DNA from: Acanthopleura granulata
Taxonomy: Eukaryota > Mollusca > Polyplacophora > Chitonida > Chitonidae
Direction of reading: 5' to 3'
Length of the DNA stretch: 64,000 bases
Assembly: GCA_016165875.1 (NCBI GenBank)
Contig: JABBOT010000002.1
Location: 23,822,265-23,886,264, forward strand
Within the stretch, counting starts at the first letter, position 1. Each line of letters opens with the position of its first letter. Positions 36,191 through 51,328 of this stretch are shown in pieces. Made by a program: the position numbers and the translations under genes. Below the pieces are notes generated by a model. That model saw only the letters and a program-made list of their open reading frames with translations. It ran no database searches and was not told the origin of the DNA.

Positions 36191-39100
36191 CGGCATCTCA
36201 TTAGCTTCACAAAAACCCAGGTAAGGGAAAATAGTCCCTATTGCAAGCTTTTAGGGAGACACTTTCTACGCATCCGGTCAAGACACATGACATTTTTTAT
36301 CCCTGAAACAGTGTAATGACAAACGGTTTGCAAGTAACGGAGTTATCTTACATGTTTCACAGTTTTTATAGTGAGACTTCCGTGAGTCACCTTTGGTTCA
36401 GCGGAGGGCCGATATGTGTAAGTGTGTGATGCGGCTCAGGTAAGAAAGTCCACATGAGTGGGCCCAAATCTTCTCTGTACGGACCAATGAGTTTGACCCC
36501 AGGCTAACTCTCCCTGGATATACCATGTAGTATACAGTCAAGTGTCGTTTACAACCCCTTCACACACAGGTTCAGATGTAATCGTTTAATCATGGGTTGG
36601 TTTAGCCGCGAAACTCCGGGAAGTGAAAAAGAAAAAAGACGATAGAAAATGACTATTGCAACACACCAATAAACAAGGCTTTACATAACGGCAGAGTAAA
36701 ATCATTAAGGGGCTGACAAATTGCATTTCTTAAATTAATTCAGGAAACAACTTTATACACTTACCGGTAACTCAGATGCTTTTTTTTTTGTACGCATGGT
36801 ACATGTATATGTTGTGCTGGGAAAACAACAACTTTTCCGTTCATAAATGGACCTACCACGACAAAAAATCAGGAACGGATCTGCAAATTTATGCACGGCA
36901 ATTGACGCAGCATATTATATGAAAACTGAACATGGAACAGGATTCCCCGTCTTATTATACTAACTTTCCTACATTATAAAGCCCCCGTTAACACATTTCT
37001 ACTTTACGCACAAGCACACATGTAGGAGTTTTAGGTCTAATCACCGGTATCAAAACATGCCTGACGAAATGTAGCCTTTTGTCTTATTTAGTTCATTGGT
37101 ATTTTTCTAGATAAATACTATAGCAGCTTACTTGTCAACTTTTGGCGGCTTGTGTAAATATGCAGCGGGATGCATCGCGCCTATTTCATCGGGCAATCAA
37201 ATATGCAAATTATAACCTGCCAGCTGAACACTTGCAGACTATTATAATTTCGTATGTACAGTTACTTGGCTTCAGGCTAACTGCATCATAAAGATACACA
37301 CAAAACTTAGACAGTCGCCCAGGTTGGCCTTTTATATAATCAGTGCCCAGCGCACGTGTGCGGGTCGTTTTCACCCAGTGGATATCTACGATACCCGCTT
37401 GAATGGCGAATATTACTGTGGTGAATATACAATTAGCTTCAGCATTATATATACATGAACTAGTCTCGCTTATAGTCTATCGAGATGCAGTGCCAGATTA
37501 AGGAGAAAAAAAACTTAACAGAACCCTTATGCTAATATCAAATGATTAGAAAATCACTACTCCTCACCAAGCGACCGCACAAACCTTATAAAGTTTGATA
37601 ATTATACAGGATCATTGGAGAGGCAGGAGTTGCATGCAGATATGTAATTAATACATCAGTAAAGAAATATCTGATGTGGTTCCTGTTTTATTGAAACACA
37701 ACACCAACGGACATACTATATGTCAAATTCATCCTCTCAAAACATCCCTTCAAACAGCTGTATTGTGTGTTATTCAGGAACATGTTATATGGTGTGAACT
37801 CGGATTTCACGTGACTGCATCGAAACAAGATTTAGCCACAGTGCTTGCTACATGTATATAGTATTCCTACCTCTATATATTCAAAGACTCGTGTGATAGA
37901 TCTTTTCGGACAGCTCTCCCAACCCATTAACCTTCAGTTGTTGGGTATAGACCTATACCACTAAAGTATATATGCTCACGCTATATACATTTATATAATT
38001 ATACATTGATCAACCTCGGTTCTTAAATCTAAAGAGGAAGTGGAATGTTTTTCTGTTTGTACCCACCCCACGTGTTTCCTGATAGGATTTGGTCTGAGCA
38101 CAAATATACCAAAAGGCTAAACCAATCCTTAAATCCTACGCACTCAGTGGATTGCATGGAGTGTGTAACAATCACTTGCTTTTCTGTAGGTACAAATACC
38201 ATAACGCAATGTAATAACTCGACATTCCTCTAGGTTTTGATGGGATTAAACAGTTGTTTACTGCAGCGTCAACTATGTGATAAATTCATTGAGCGGGATG
38301 TGGCAGCAATACGGGATGGGCTCTCTCCGCTGTGGTCCACGTTTATGTACACTATCCCTGCCGGTAACCCTGAGATGGACGCTGTGAATAACAATGAGTG
38401 ATTTTGTTTTTCTCAATTCACCAGTATACGCATTTAGATGCGCATGCATATTACTCATACACATGTGCTGGTTTCTTCATGCATTGCGGTATGATTGCCA
38501 ACCATCGTGCGCATGCGCTGTACACTATTTGGAATCTTTCATTATCATGTACAACACCCATCTGTGTAATCAGGAATATGGTACAGGATATGGATATTGG
38601 AATACAAATGAAGAAATGGCCTAAGTTATATATATCCCATGTTTCTAATACATATATTTGTATCTTTTTTGTCACCAGAAAGCAAGCTTGCTCAAAGACT
38701 ATCCACAGCACACAACTGATGTATATGACATGTATATATACTTATTAATTTTGCCGCATGCATGGTGACATACCTTAAAATTTGACAGAAAGATGAGGCC
38801 TCCATATATCATAGAGCATAGCTTGTCAGAACACACAGACATTCTGAGAGCTTTTGTTCATGGTCGTATATAGAGAAGGTATATACTCACACGACACAAA
38901 GGCGGTAAGCATTGCAGCCACACTTAATCATTACAATCTTAATCGTTAAGTATATAGAGACATTAAAATGATTACTAGAGGAAAATTATGCGGAGAAATC
39001 CGCAGGCGAGTAACTCGTGGTCCAGACGTGCATCTGCTCCAGATGATGTCATAAGCTGCCGGAAGCAGAGCTTTCATCTACATATGTAATATGCAATGTA

Positions 39101-42100
39101 TTGTTAATTCGACGACTGCAGCAGGTGCTGAATGACACGCACGTGCGTTGCGCGAGTCTTTTGTCGTCTGTACTTCAGTGCCAAAGGGCAAAAAGTCTAT
39201 GCATTATTTTGGGTACAACAAAGCCTCATATATATTTTTCTTAAATTGTGTCGTGTAGTATATTTTTTTTTTCATTTATTTAAGGATTTTGATAAAGTTA
39301 CTTTAATTGATCGGGAACTATATATTTTGTGGCTTTTTATCCACTGATATATTCACATATATGCCAGGCGTTTATCATAGGTACATGTAGACAATTATAT
39401 TCATAATTGTGTCAAGACGCATTATAAATGCCAGTGATTTCATATTTAATTATTTATAGATATAACTTTCTAGGCGATGATAAAAATTAATTTCATGACA
39501 CTTATTCATATGTACAGCTTTAAAAGCATAATTGAAATGTATGTGTGATCGTCTTGTAAATTATCATCGATGGATGCACCAAGCCGTATATAGAGACTAA
39601 GGTGGCATATGGTTGGTAATTGTTTGAAGAAGTGCTTCCTTTCAATAAATATGCCCTGCACATAAAGGCAGGACAGAGAGGCAGCTCCTCTAGTTTACCT
39701 GACAACGTCTTGTTTTTTTCCAGAACCGTGTATTCGCACAGTCACGCGACATGTTTGCGCGTTCGTTGGGTCAACCGATGAATGTTTTGAGCTTAAACCA
39801 CGTATTATTCGTGATTTCAGGAGCAGAACAGGTCTATCATTGACACCTAGATCATGCAATAAAGCGGGGCTTTGCAACATGAACAGGGTGATTGTAGGTA
39901 ATCTTTACTAGAGCGTTTTAGTCTATGCCACGCTGCATTATGACCATTGATGTACATATGTGTGTATACTTAGTTCCTATATCATAATATATGTTTATCT
40001 CTACGAGTTGATGCCAAATCAGCTATAAGAATTTATTTTAACTAAAAGGATATACGTTTTTCATTGACCCAGCCGTCCCACCTAGCACTTTCTCTTCCGT
40101 TGGCGTACGTTTACGGATAGGCCTATATCTACGTGCGAGTGTGAGTTACACTGGGTACCTGTACGATCCTTGATGGGTTTATAAAAGCTTTATAAAATTA
40201 TGACCATTCTGTAACATTGTATGGCAGGGAAGTTAGACATGAGGAAGCTCTCCATGTACATTTAGTTAACTGTTAAATATATACATGTACACATGTACAT
40301 GCATTGCCGGGATATCTCTGATCCTAGATGAAACCTTTAAACGGAGCTCGAAAATAATGATGTAGTCTTCACGAAGTTTTTTTGTTAAATGTATTTGGCT
40401 ATCTGTACAAAGAGCATACGGCATTTTGGTAGCTGGCAATAAACTTATCATACGTCCGAGGCAGGTTGACCAATGAAATGGTCAGGAAAAAAGTGTGAAA
40501 ATGTGTCTTCATTTCTCGAAGACTAGAATCTGTAATTATCATCTGACAAGCTAGAGCTTTTACTTAACTGTAACGTCAGATTGTTTTGTTCCCAACAATT
40601 ATACTCTACAACATGTATTTTGGAAACGAGAATAGGTATATGTAATTATGGGAACATGACTGTTTTAAATAAATGTCAGCACCAGATAATAAATGAGCTG
40701 TTTTGCTGGAGTTGCGTTAATTCCTAAAAACCATTTTTGTGAGCCGCCGAGGCATATTGGCGTTTGAGCGAGTTCAAACCTCATTAAAAAGCCCTATGTC
40801 TCAGAAACAAGATAGTTGTCCGGGCAGATGTTCGATGATGTTTGGTCAGTGGTCCTTCGTCCAGTGGTCAGTTCGCGTCCATCTATTGTCCGTTCTCACC
40901 TGTCCAATCGCTACTGATGAGGTGACCGATGGTGTTTATCTCCACGCACTACAAAGGCCGTTTGTCAGTGGCCGTGAAGACGTCACGTCTTGTCCATTCT
41001 GACCGCCACCCATCAGTTCTATCTTGACACACCTGTCGTTAGCTACACTACAATGGCACACCTGATTGCTCTGCGAGATCACTGCCCACCCTCTCGCCGG
41101 TCCATTTGAAACCAATCTGAACCTTCTCTTCTCACGATTTACAGGCTGTTAAAACCAGAGCATTGCAAAAGTTGATGTGCCGCGGACCAAAAAATACAAC
41201 TGACGAAGAGCTATACTTCATGAAAACTACCGCGTTTATTCACGAAGTGACGCATGGACTGGTAAGCATACGACCCTGCGCCTTGGAACCTCTGCAATGG
41301 GAACAGACACAATGTAGTTTATTTGCACTAATGTTTAGCATGCAAACAATGCACTTTCAGAAGCCCACAAAGGACTTGACATATGCTTCAGATGCCAACT
41401 TTTTAACTCTTCGTGATAATAATTAAATTAGCCATACTTCACAAAATCTCGAACAGCTCCCTATAAAGTGGGTGTATCAATCAGAATCAACCCCAACGCG
41501 TGACTTGAAAAATGCCGTATATAAAGCTGTTGTCGGAGTAATGAAAACGTTTTGGTATTCATGTTTCGCACGCTATTTCATAAAGTGTACATGTAATCAC
41601 ACACTTGTCTCGCTATGATGACATACTCACACTAACTACAGGTTGTATGTTATATGCTCCAGTATCATGGCAGTAGGTGAATTCCACCCAGAGATGTATG
41701 TTTTAATCTCGCCCTTTAATTAACGGACGTCGTCAAAGCTCGGTGACATGTGTATTAAAGGCCTTAGAGAGCCTGAGAAAATATGTATTTATCCTATATT
41801 AAAAACAAATTCGTGGTAACTGAACCAGTTAATGAATGCGTAATAGTTGCAAAACACTTGAAACATATTTTATTGCACCTAAAGAATTGCAGAATAATTT
41901 AATTAGTTCCATAAAACATGGTGAGATCTACAGATCCTGAACCTCGAAGCCTTTCCCGATAGCCATGATTTGCCTCCAGCACTGAGAATTAGTATATCCA
42001 ATTATAATTGTATCTATTATTCACGTGTATACAGAGATTTATATTTACGTTCACAACAGATTGCTATGAAACTGTAATTAGTGTGACAAGTACATGTAAC

Positions 42101-43314
42101 ACTTTGTATACTGGAGATAATGGTGTTTCTATATATGAGCCTGTTGGTTAAAATCCCAAGACAAGACTATACTTGGGATATGCAATTTCTTCTTTAGCTA
42201 GCTCCGATATACTATACAGCCACATTATATGTGTATATAAAGCGTAAACATGCACTCTTGTTTATCTTATCTCATTCGGGTTCTACGTGATATACAAAGA
42301 ATATCTTCTTACACTCGGACTAGACTAATTGTATAGTGCCTGGAAAAAAAGTAACAGCGTTATCACGAGGTGAAGACTTTTTGTCAGTCTGATAATCAGC
42401 TATAAATATACTATACAAGTAGCTTATGTACATCAGTTTCGAGTAAATATTTTCATGAAAGAACGGAATATTGTTCATATATTGTATATTCGAAAATGAA
42501 CAAATTGAATGTGGGTACATAATTCATTTATAAGCGGAAACGTATACATCTGATCTTTGATGTAAAGATTTCTCGCGATGTACATGATACATATCGGCGA
42601 TATATGTTGGCCCTTTGTATCGGTTCACGTTGCTCAATAATTTACAAATTTTGTCTCGTTTCATATAATATTTCATATGATATTACTTTTATGTAAAAAC
42701 TATTAAATGCGATAAAAAAAAACAAACAACAATTTCAGTCCAAGTTTGTTTTACGAAAAACTTGATTTAGTCAATTTTTTGGAAATTGTTTGCATGATAA
42801 ATCGCTGTTATTTTTTCTCCCACCATGTGACCAAGACGCTCGGTGGTGGTATATCCTACATGACCAGCCGTCTTGCAAACTGACCATGACGTGGAGAAAC
42901 TTATCAAAAACAGCTCTAACGATGTGACCGTTTTCAATCAGATGCGGTTGACATCGAAATTTGTTTGGGTGATAATTGTGAGATTCTGCCCAGAACTCTA
43001 TTGAGGTTAAAGGCGCTCGAGGCCAGAATCCTTGCATCGTCTCCACCAGGCATGCTTATACAACCTGTACCTGTTTTATGTCAATGGTATTGTCCCTGTG
43101 CGTCTGAGATAAATGAGAGTCCCAAACAATGGGTTTGTTCTCTTGTTTTCTGATGATTTTTTAATTGCGCATAATTACCTAATGGAAGAGTACTCGGTAT
43201 AAAGACCACCAACACGTACATCACCAACATTATACAGACATGTAATGTTTGCTTGATTGTGTAGTCCTCGCCTGCCAAGCAAGGGAATGGTTTTTGTCGG
43301 GAACGCATTGATCA

Positions 43315-43437
43315 TCACGTGTTCGAATCCGGGTAACGTCGCTGGTTCAGCTGCGGCTTTGTGCTAGTGCGGCGGGTTTCCTCTGGGTGTACTAGGATTT
43401 CTTCCCACAAACCATGAACCTCACAAAATAAGTAAAA
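43315..43437 (+). repeat. SINE-like fragment with box B
   Basis: GTTCGAATCC matches a pol III box B. It is followed by GCGGGTTTCCTC and GGATTTCTTCCCACA, similar to the core start of Meta-type SINEs, and by an A-rich end. Box A is not clear. It sits directly beside the next SINE copy, which points the other way. Confidence 0.45.
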
Positions 43438-43521
43438 GACAGCTTTAAGAAAGACATTTTTGGTAGTTGTGTTTGTTCAGGTGGATATGCAGCAGTAGAC
43501 TGGTCGGCATATCCTACATTT

Positions 43522-43690
43522 GTTTATTTATTTATTTGATTGGTGTTTTACGTCATACTCAAGGTTATTTCACTTATAGGGGCCTAAGACGGCGGGCAGT
43601 ATTATGGTGGGAGGAAACCGTACAGAGCCCGGGAGAAACCCACGACCATCCACTGTTTGCTACCAGACCTTCCCACGCACGAGCATGTAT
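43522..43690 (-). repeat. SINE copy, 5' truncated (Meta-like core)
   Basis: Begins on the plus strand with a TTTA run, then GATTGGTGTTTTACG, GTCATACTCAAGG, TTATGGTGGGAGGAAACCG and CCCACGACCATCCAC. These blocks match the other copies, in minus-strand sense. It stops before the tRNA-like head. Confidence 0.8.
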
Positions 43691-45640
43691 CCTATAGCTT
43701 TCACTTGAACAGGTGAATGGTAACGCTTGTCCCTGGTATGTAACTCGTATAGCAACACTGTGTGAAATTAGCATGAAAAATGGCGCATGGTTTATCCGAG
43801 CCAACGGTTCCGCCGGTACAGCCACGCGCTGGGCACCGCCTAATAAGTGTGGGTAACGTGAAGCCTGCATTCACCCAGCCATGGCACATTAAAAGACCGC
43901 CAAACCAGACAGCCGTACATAGCCAGTATTCATACACTTCCGCTTCGGTTTCCAGTACGATATTATCTCAAAATTTATGAGGGTTAACGAGGACAATGGG
44001 TATGTTAATGTACATTGAATGTAATTGACAACACACATCAAAGTCGGGTTATGTAAGACCTAAAAACAAAACCCGTAAATGGAGCTAGACGTCTTTATCC
44101 AGATCACGCCTACATCCAACGCCTATAGTTACCGACAGAATTGCTTACACAAAAAACTGCACTTAAAAGATACACAAACAGTGCTGTGTTATTATAGTGC
44201 AATGAAGTGCATGGATCCATGGTTGCACAGTATCCCCCTTGAAAGTAAAGTGTATGCTACGTATATGCACGAATACAAGCTATACTGTGTAATTAGAATT
44301 AAGTGTGAGGATTAGAAGACGGCAATTCTACTAATTGATACCGGTGTGAAACTTAATCGTCTACTTTGTAATTAGTGGTGGCTTATATCGCATATAAATG
44401 GATCTTGACTTTCAGACTCGCGGTGTGGTTTGATCAAATAACCGATTAATTCACGCGAACGCCTGGCGGCGATACTCACGTGGACACGAGTTCGATTCTG
44501 TGTCATGCGTGAAGAGAATTATCTGCAGATTTGTTCCAGATAAAGTTAAGATGAGACTTTCTTTATAATTAGATAGAAACACGCGGGTGAAGAGGTGTTT
44601 AAATCTGCTGGGGGCAGACCTAAGGGTGTAGAGGTTTTAATACTGAATGTATGGCATGTACCTCGGAGAGATCAACAGGTCGAATGATCCCTGGGGCCAA
44701 GGTATTAACTGCAGAAGGGCTTGTGTGCATCTGTACCCGCTGTGTTTAAATCTACTTAACTGGCGTTCTGTTCAAATCCACAAAGAGAAGTTTCGCCAAA
44801 GTTATGCCTCTCGGGCTGGCTTGGGATATTGTCAGAGGCCTCTCCATACTTTGAAATGGAGAGCTGCAATAAATACACGTGACTATACGTAAAATCCATG
44901 CACGCTCTTTGCTAACAAAACCCCTATTACTGATCGATCATCACATCAGTTCCGTGGAAATGAAATGATAACTCAATTATATTTAACAGCTGGTCCGCTG
45001 AATCTATACTCCATTTTGTAGGAGAAATGTTTTCATTCAAGGCTTGGTTCAGCCTCCAGTTCATGATGTACAAGTGTTTACTAACACATGCCACTCATTA
45101 AGTACACAAATACGTTCAAAGTGCACAAGAATCATCCGTGCGTCAGCGTAAACAATACTCCGATATAAACACGAGTTAAGTGTTTCAGGATTGGCATGAC
45201 ATGAGGCACATTTATTGCCTCATATTCTGGGACCATGCACCATGCGTAGATAGTCGTCACATCGTTTTGCAGAAGGGGAATTTTTCACTGCTCCAGTGCA
45301 CGCACGTAGCAATTGTAAATGTATCGCTTACATACATGTAGCTACACATAGATGTGACCGTAGTGCTCAATGGCATCGCCGGCAATGAAATTATTGAACC
45401 ACCTTAACTGGACTTAATATGCATGATTACTTTTATTGTAAAATTTGCAGAGTTCAGTCAAACATTACAAACGTGTTTGCAGCACAGATTTTCGCAGTGA
45501 TCACTTTTTGCAATTCTCGTTTTAACTTGAATATATTCAACCGCAGATTTCACGTTTTCTTTTTTGGCCCGAAAAAAAAAAAAAACCTATGTGAGCTTAT
45601 AAGGCATGCATGTAACAGACAAAAGATCAGATGGATAATC

Positions 45641-45873
45641 GAAGTGAGTCCCACCAATGTGGTCACTGTGAGATCAAGTCCGGCTCATACTGGCTTCCTC
45701 TCCGGACGTTCGAGGGGAGGTCTGCCAGCCACCTGCGGATGGTCATGGCTTTCCCCCTGGCTCTGCCCGGTTTCCTCCCACCGCAATGCTGGTCCCGGTG
45801 TACAAGTGAAATAATCTTGAGTACGACGTATATCACCAATGAAATAAATAAATAAATAAATAAATAAATAAAC
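45641..45873 (+). repeat. SINE copy (Meta-like core), plus sense
   Basis: Starts within the tRNA-like head, with a box B-like GAGATCAAGTCC, then CTCATACTGGCTTCCTCTCC, the core GGTTTCCTCCCACCGCAATG, AATAATCTTGAGTACGACG, and an AAAT tail at 45841-45873. It is the only copy of this family in plus sense here. Confidence 0.82.
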
Positions 45874-47956
45874 TGAAGTGAGAAACCCTTACAACCTAAG
45901 AACGACGATAACAACATATGCGCCAAAGGCCAGCGTGTATGTTGACCTTTGTAATTACAGGAAGACACACTTGCATCAAACACTACTACAAAGCTTGAAC
46001 CTGTCCTTTGCTTTAAGCACAGCCCTTGGATGCGTATATACACACACCTCGGGAGTCGAGACACGGATCAGTGTGAAAATAGCCGAGTTCACATGTTCCC
46101 TCTGATGCACATTACACAATGGAACAAAGGGAGTGACTAACAAAGAGATGGGGCCCCATTATGTCTACACCCTTGTAATGAATACACACGAGTATTCGAC
46201 AGCGTGACCCCTGATCGATATAATCTACTTCACTGGTCGCTGTTTCACATTGACCGTTATTATCGTAAGCAGTGCGAACCAACTAAATAGTGCTAAGTAC
46301 TGCGTGCTGTTTGTAATCATGCGGACATTAAGCTGTTGTATATAAACTTACAATTCCACAATTCTTCAAACGGTTTATACAGGTATTCGTTATTGATGGA
46401 CATTTCACTCGTATGGAATGTAAAACGTTCAGTTTATAGGACAAGGAAAACCAGATACCCATGTATATATTGATTCTGAACGTAAAGATGTATACTTAAT
46501 ACAACGGTTAATAGTTTCATTGCAATTCACTGCATGCCTGGTCAAAAGATGTATTCACCTCAGGTGTCAGACGCTCTAAACCTCTTCGTCGGCGTTTAAC
46601 TGAGTCTCAATTTGTGTTTATAAGCTGGCGATCGTTTGCATATGGAGCCATGTTGTTTATTAGTTAATATGGTAACAAGTATAAATTCATGTACTGATAT
46701 CACCAAGATATACCAATATCAACCTGTGTATATATTTGAGCTTGTAAGAGTAAAATTTACAGATATGTATAGGCATAAACCTTTAATAAATTTATGTAAA
46801 ATTTATGTAAAATATCAAGAAATTATTAAACCTTCACTTTGTTTGGTCATTCATATTTTGGTTATGGATTTTAAAATGAAACTTCGTAAGTTTAAAGGCT
46901 GATATATAATCTCACAAAAGCTGTTTGGAATATTAAAATATAGTGAACTTAACTCGAATTAGAATTTTACTGCTGTTTAAATTCAAGTATAGACCATGTA
47001 TTTAAATCGACCCTCAAGTTTCCACGACAGAACACAGATGTACAACTCACGAAATATCTTGTAACCCATAACTGTTTATTTCGAGATAGTTCGGGCATGA
47101 GTAGAACAAAATCTAGCACATGTATAGAAATTCATGTAGTGACTGCATATGTGTTGGAAAGAAGATACAATCGATATTGCCTTATACTTCTCTATATATC
47201 AATGGAATCTATCCAATCCAAATAAAACAACTCATGAATAAACTGTGTGCGTTGTAGCTTTGAAGTCACACGAATGGGTTAAAATAACGTTACCCGAGAA
47301 GAAACGGAGTGGGAGGCTTACTTTTTGTTGCTATTGATTATTGTATTTTTTTCCCCATTATACAGAGCAAAGCGTCTCTGATTCTAAAACACAGCTCGCA
47401 CGCACGTGATAGAGCAATCGGAGAGCGATCATTTAGGGCAGTTCAATTTGCGACAAAGTTAACACGAGGTTGACTACCAATGGTCTACAGCATGCACGAG
47501 CATTGATCACAGGCACATTGCCCGTGGGACGGGAATCCTACACGAGGCGTGAGACAATGGGAGTGGCACAGGTATAAACGTCAATCCAGCACAAAGCCGG
47601 GGTAAAAAACAGGCGTGGTACAGGTACGATGTCAGATAACTGTCGGGACGGAGAGAATCCCACGTGATTACTGATGCTGAGCAAATCTCTGTTAAACTGG
47701 ACTTCTCCGGAAATTAAGGCCGATCTGGTGGAGCACAAAAAAAGATAGCGCCACCCATAAAACGGAAATTCTATTGTCACTGTTCGAAGATTGATCTGTT
47801 GGTATATACAAGGATGCAGTGTGTCATTATAACTGCGTGAACGCCTTGATGTCTACGGCAGCTGATGAAAATCAGGTACAGTTGTCATAAAATGGGGTTC
47901 CCTGTGTCAGAATGAGGCCCAAGTTCTGTTTACAAAATTTCTGTTTCCATATCATC

Positions 47957-48197
47957 TATTTATTTATTTATTTATTTGATCGGTGTTTTACGCCGTTTTA
48001 CGTTTTACTCACTTATATCACAGCGGCCAGCATTATGGTGGAAGGACACCGGGCAGAGCCCGATGGAAACCCACGACCATCCGTAGGCTGCTGGCAGATC
48101 TTCCCACATACGGCGAGAGAGGGAGCCAGCATGAGCTGGACTTGAACTCACAGTGACCACGTTGGGGGAGGCTTCCTGGTCATTACAATGCGCTAGC
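47957..48197 (-). repeat. SINE copy, nearly full length
   Basis: The plus strand begins with the TTTA tail, then GGTGTTTTACGCCG, CAGCATTATGGTGG, GGGCAGAGCCCGATGG, CCAGCATGAGCTGGACTTG and CTGGTCATTACAATGCGCTA. On the minus strand the last two blocks give box B (GAGTTCAAGTCC) and box A-like sequence. An internal part near the tail is altered. Confidence 0.85.
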
Positions 48198-51100
48198 ATT
48201 CAATGTATAGCTTGTATAATGTGCATTAATGTAAACTATATATTCAGTGGGGTATATCTTGGAGAAGGTATATAACCGAAGTAAACACACGGTTCTCCAC
48301 AAAACAGAGTGTATATTTCTATATTTATGCAAATATACATTTTAACAAAAGGCCTCTACAAAGAATATATTGTTTTGGAGCAGATAGTACTCTCACATTG
48401 TATACATTTTGCATTACTCGCTTGGAATTTTGTACATGCCTCTGGCGTTATTCATATCATAAATATCAGCTATATGACGACTGTCACGCAACCGCCAGAC
48501 CCTAGAAGTATACACACGGTAAGAAATTATGAACAGGGAAGCTGTGGGTTTCGCAAAAAGCGTGTTAAAAGTTAACCTTAACTGACTTAACCAACAAATT
48601 TATAGACCAGAATTGTTCTACTACAATTTCAGTTTCAGTGTAAAAGCTGTACTGTTAAACTTTAATATTCTCGAAGCAGTGCTTTTCTTTAACTCAGTAC
48701 GTATGAGCTGGAGAACCTGTTGGCCGCAGAGTGAAAATGGATATTACTGAATGTTAATAAAAATATATATTCAATTGCTTCAGCGCATGTTTTCTGTATA
48801 TCATATATATGTCTTGGTTGCTTTTCTGTATGTGGCCAAATATTTAGCCGTTGGTCTGACACGCCCTGGTTCTTATTCCCGAGCTTTCTATACATTCATG
48901 TACATCATTTAAGGCACATCTATTTTTATAAGCAATTCCATAAAGTTTACAGAAATGTTCTTTAGCTCTGTGGTTTGCCGAGTGGTATAGTACTTATACA
49001 GTTACTAGAGAATAAACACGAAAAGCAGGTCATCTATTTGCGGACTTTTCAGTCGTTTCTTTTTTTTTCTTTTTTCTTTTTTTCCTTCACGTACATGCCA
49101 CGCCGAACAGCCGTCAGTCACAGGTATTATGTATACGAGAGACTCTGGCTGCCAGGTGACAAGTGGTGACACTTTTTGCCAGCCCTGCACGCGGGCACGG
49201 ACTGGCAGCGTCCCGTCAAAGCTAACTGAAAGCTTCATCCCCTAAAAATGGCCGCATGATCTGACAAGACCTGATTTAATGAATTCCACAGACATTGTAG
49301 TTTAACACCGTTGTCAGGAGTTATTGGTCGGAGAACAATAGGTTTTCAGAGCCACGCGCGTGCCTTCTCGTGACTGACTGACTACTAATCCCAACCTGAA
49401 ATCAATGGCGTTCGTGACTCATCTTTAAACCATCGATTTAGATAATCCTTTGGTATTGGACACCGAAAGGTTATAAAGCTGGATTTATGCATGTTGGATG
49501 GACTTAGGAATGCATGTATTCCCGATGAATCTGTCAGCAATGAAAATAATACCTGAAGGCATAAGATTTACGGAAAACCTTAAGTAATTCTATGTATATG
49601 TCTGGTCAAAGTTAATTCGATGTGTATATGTGGTAACAAGTTCCAAGTTCTATGCATGTACGTCTTAAAGAAATTTTTGGTGGAAGAAACCAGCACCCTC
49701 ATATTGTGCATACCCTTTCAAAACACACATTATGCAGATGCGCTGGGGCCCCACAGCAAAAAACTGTTATACTGATTTCTTCTATGGAACTCCATCTCTG
49801 TGAGAGTACATGTATTTCGATGTCTGCATCACACTCGGAAAAACTATAACAGGTGTAGTTTATATATCGGATAGTGTCAATCTCAGTATTTCAGATTCAG
49901 TAATTCCCCATTCTACGCATGTGGGATAAGAACATACTACACATTCACCGAAGTCGTTCAACCATGCGTACAGGATTGCTCCAGGTTAAATTCCTTCATA
50001 ATCACTGAAAAGAAGTCTTTTACGATGCTGTACAATCTACAACGAGGACTATGCAGCAAATGTAACGCGTCAGGTTTTCTATGTCTATATAAGTAAAAGA
50101 CAAAATGTAGCACTTGTACCATTGCAAAAACAGGTGCAAAGCATTTGTGGAATGAGGGGTGTTTTTCATAACAAGATGCAGAGTAACGGAATGTGAATAT
50201 ATAACTATAGATAAAAATGACACGCCCGACAATACACTGAATATATGCGTACATATACAACGTGCTTTACAAACATTCCACTGGTGGTTATGAAATCTTT
50301 TACTAAAAATGTAGCAATTATGAAATGTAAATTACACCATGGGATATCCTCCACATGCAACTGCAGAAAGACTTAACACGTCCATTATACACTGCAGTGT
50401 GTGCCGTAGATAGCTCGTCTACAGTCATGATGAACAATTCCAAATGTCATTTGAAACCGTTATATATAATTTTTACCAGATTAACTCACGTCATCGGAAA
50501 AAGATCACCTGAACCAATACACCAGAAAAGAATGTAAAACTGACAATAGGCAACCCCCCCCCCCCAAAAAAAACAAAGAAAAGAAAAAAAAATTCCGCGT
50601 TCTAAAACCCATTTCGTGAAAGGAACTGAGCAGTGAACCGAAACGATGGGCTGTGGAGCGCGTCAGGTGACCCTTCAGGAATTCAACCCCGTCCGACACT
50701 GACTCAGACAAAACGAGGCATGGAGTGAAAAAGAGAGAAGAAAAGCTCTTTACGGTGTAGTAGTTATTTCGGCCCCAGTTACCTTTGGCTGAGATTTTCT
50801 CCCTGGCTATTGTGACAGAGATTGCCGCTAGCTATACTATACACCATGCGAGAGTGTATATAAAACAGATACCCATAGCTACAGTTGCATAGTAGAACTA
50901 CATGAGTGACTAACATAGCAATTTGTTAGATCTAAGCCGCTCATTATATTTGAATCAGTGTCTCTTGTTGACGTCGTGGTTTGGTACCCTGCTGTAGCGG
51001 ATGTAAAAACTACTGTCCGTTAATGTATGTCAGTTTTACTTTGAGGTGTGTGTTTATACTGTCAAGAAAAATACACATTACCTGGCCATGTTCTGCCACT

Positions 51101-51328
51101 GTTTATACATTCTGCATTATGTGAACGTAAATACCATAGAGTGAACGGGTCAACTACTGTATCAGTTGAATGATTCAAATTCGGAAGGGTTCAGCTAGGA
51201 TTTTCCCAGATAAATTACCTTTCCTAATTTTAAATACAATGTAGAAAGTCTATAATTTTCTCATTCTGATCCACAAAATGCGTACATGGGTGGATTATTT
51301 TCATAATCTTGTGGTAAGGAAATAGTCT

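Noticed and set aside
40280..40310. Clusters of ACATGTA palindromic words
   Set aside because: They are spread throughout the AT-rich DNA of the whole window and show no array structure; treated as background composition.
44452..44580. tRNA-like segment with GAGTTCGATTCTG
   Set aside because: It has a box B-like word, but no clear box A, acceptor stem or core was found; at most a decayed SINE head.
45663..46064. 133-codon minus-strand open frame
   Set aside because: It reads through a SINE and its AAAT tail, giving repeated Ile-Tyr-Leu units; not a gene.
48970..49000. Box A-like sequence TGCCGAGTGGTATAG
   Set aside because: No box B at a suitable distance and no cloverleaf pairing.
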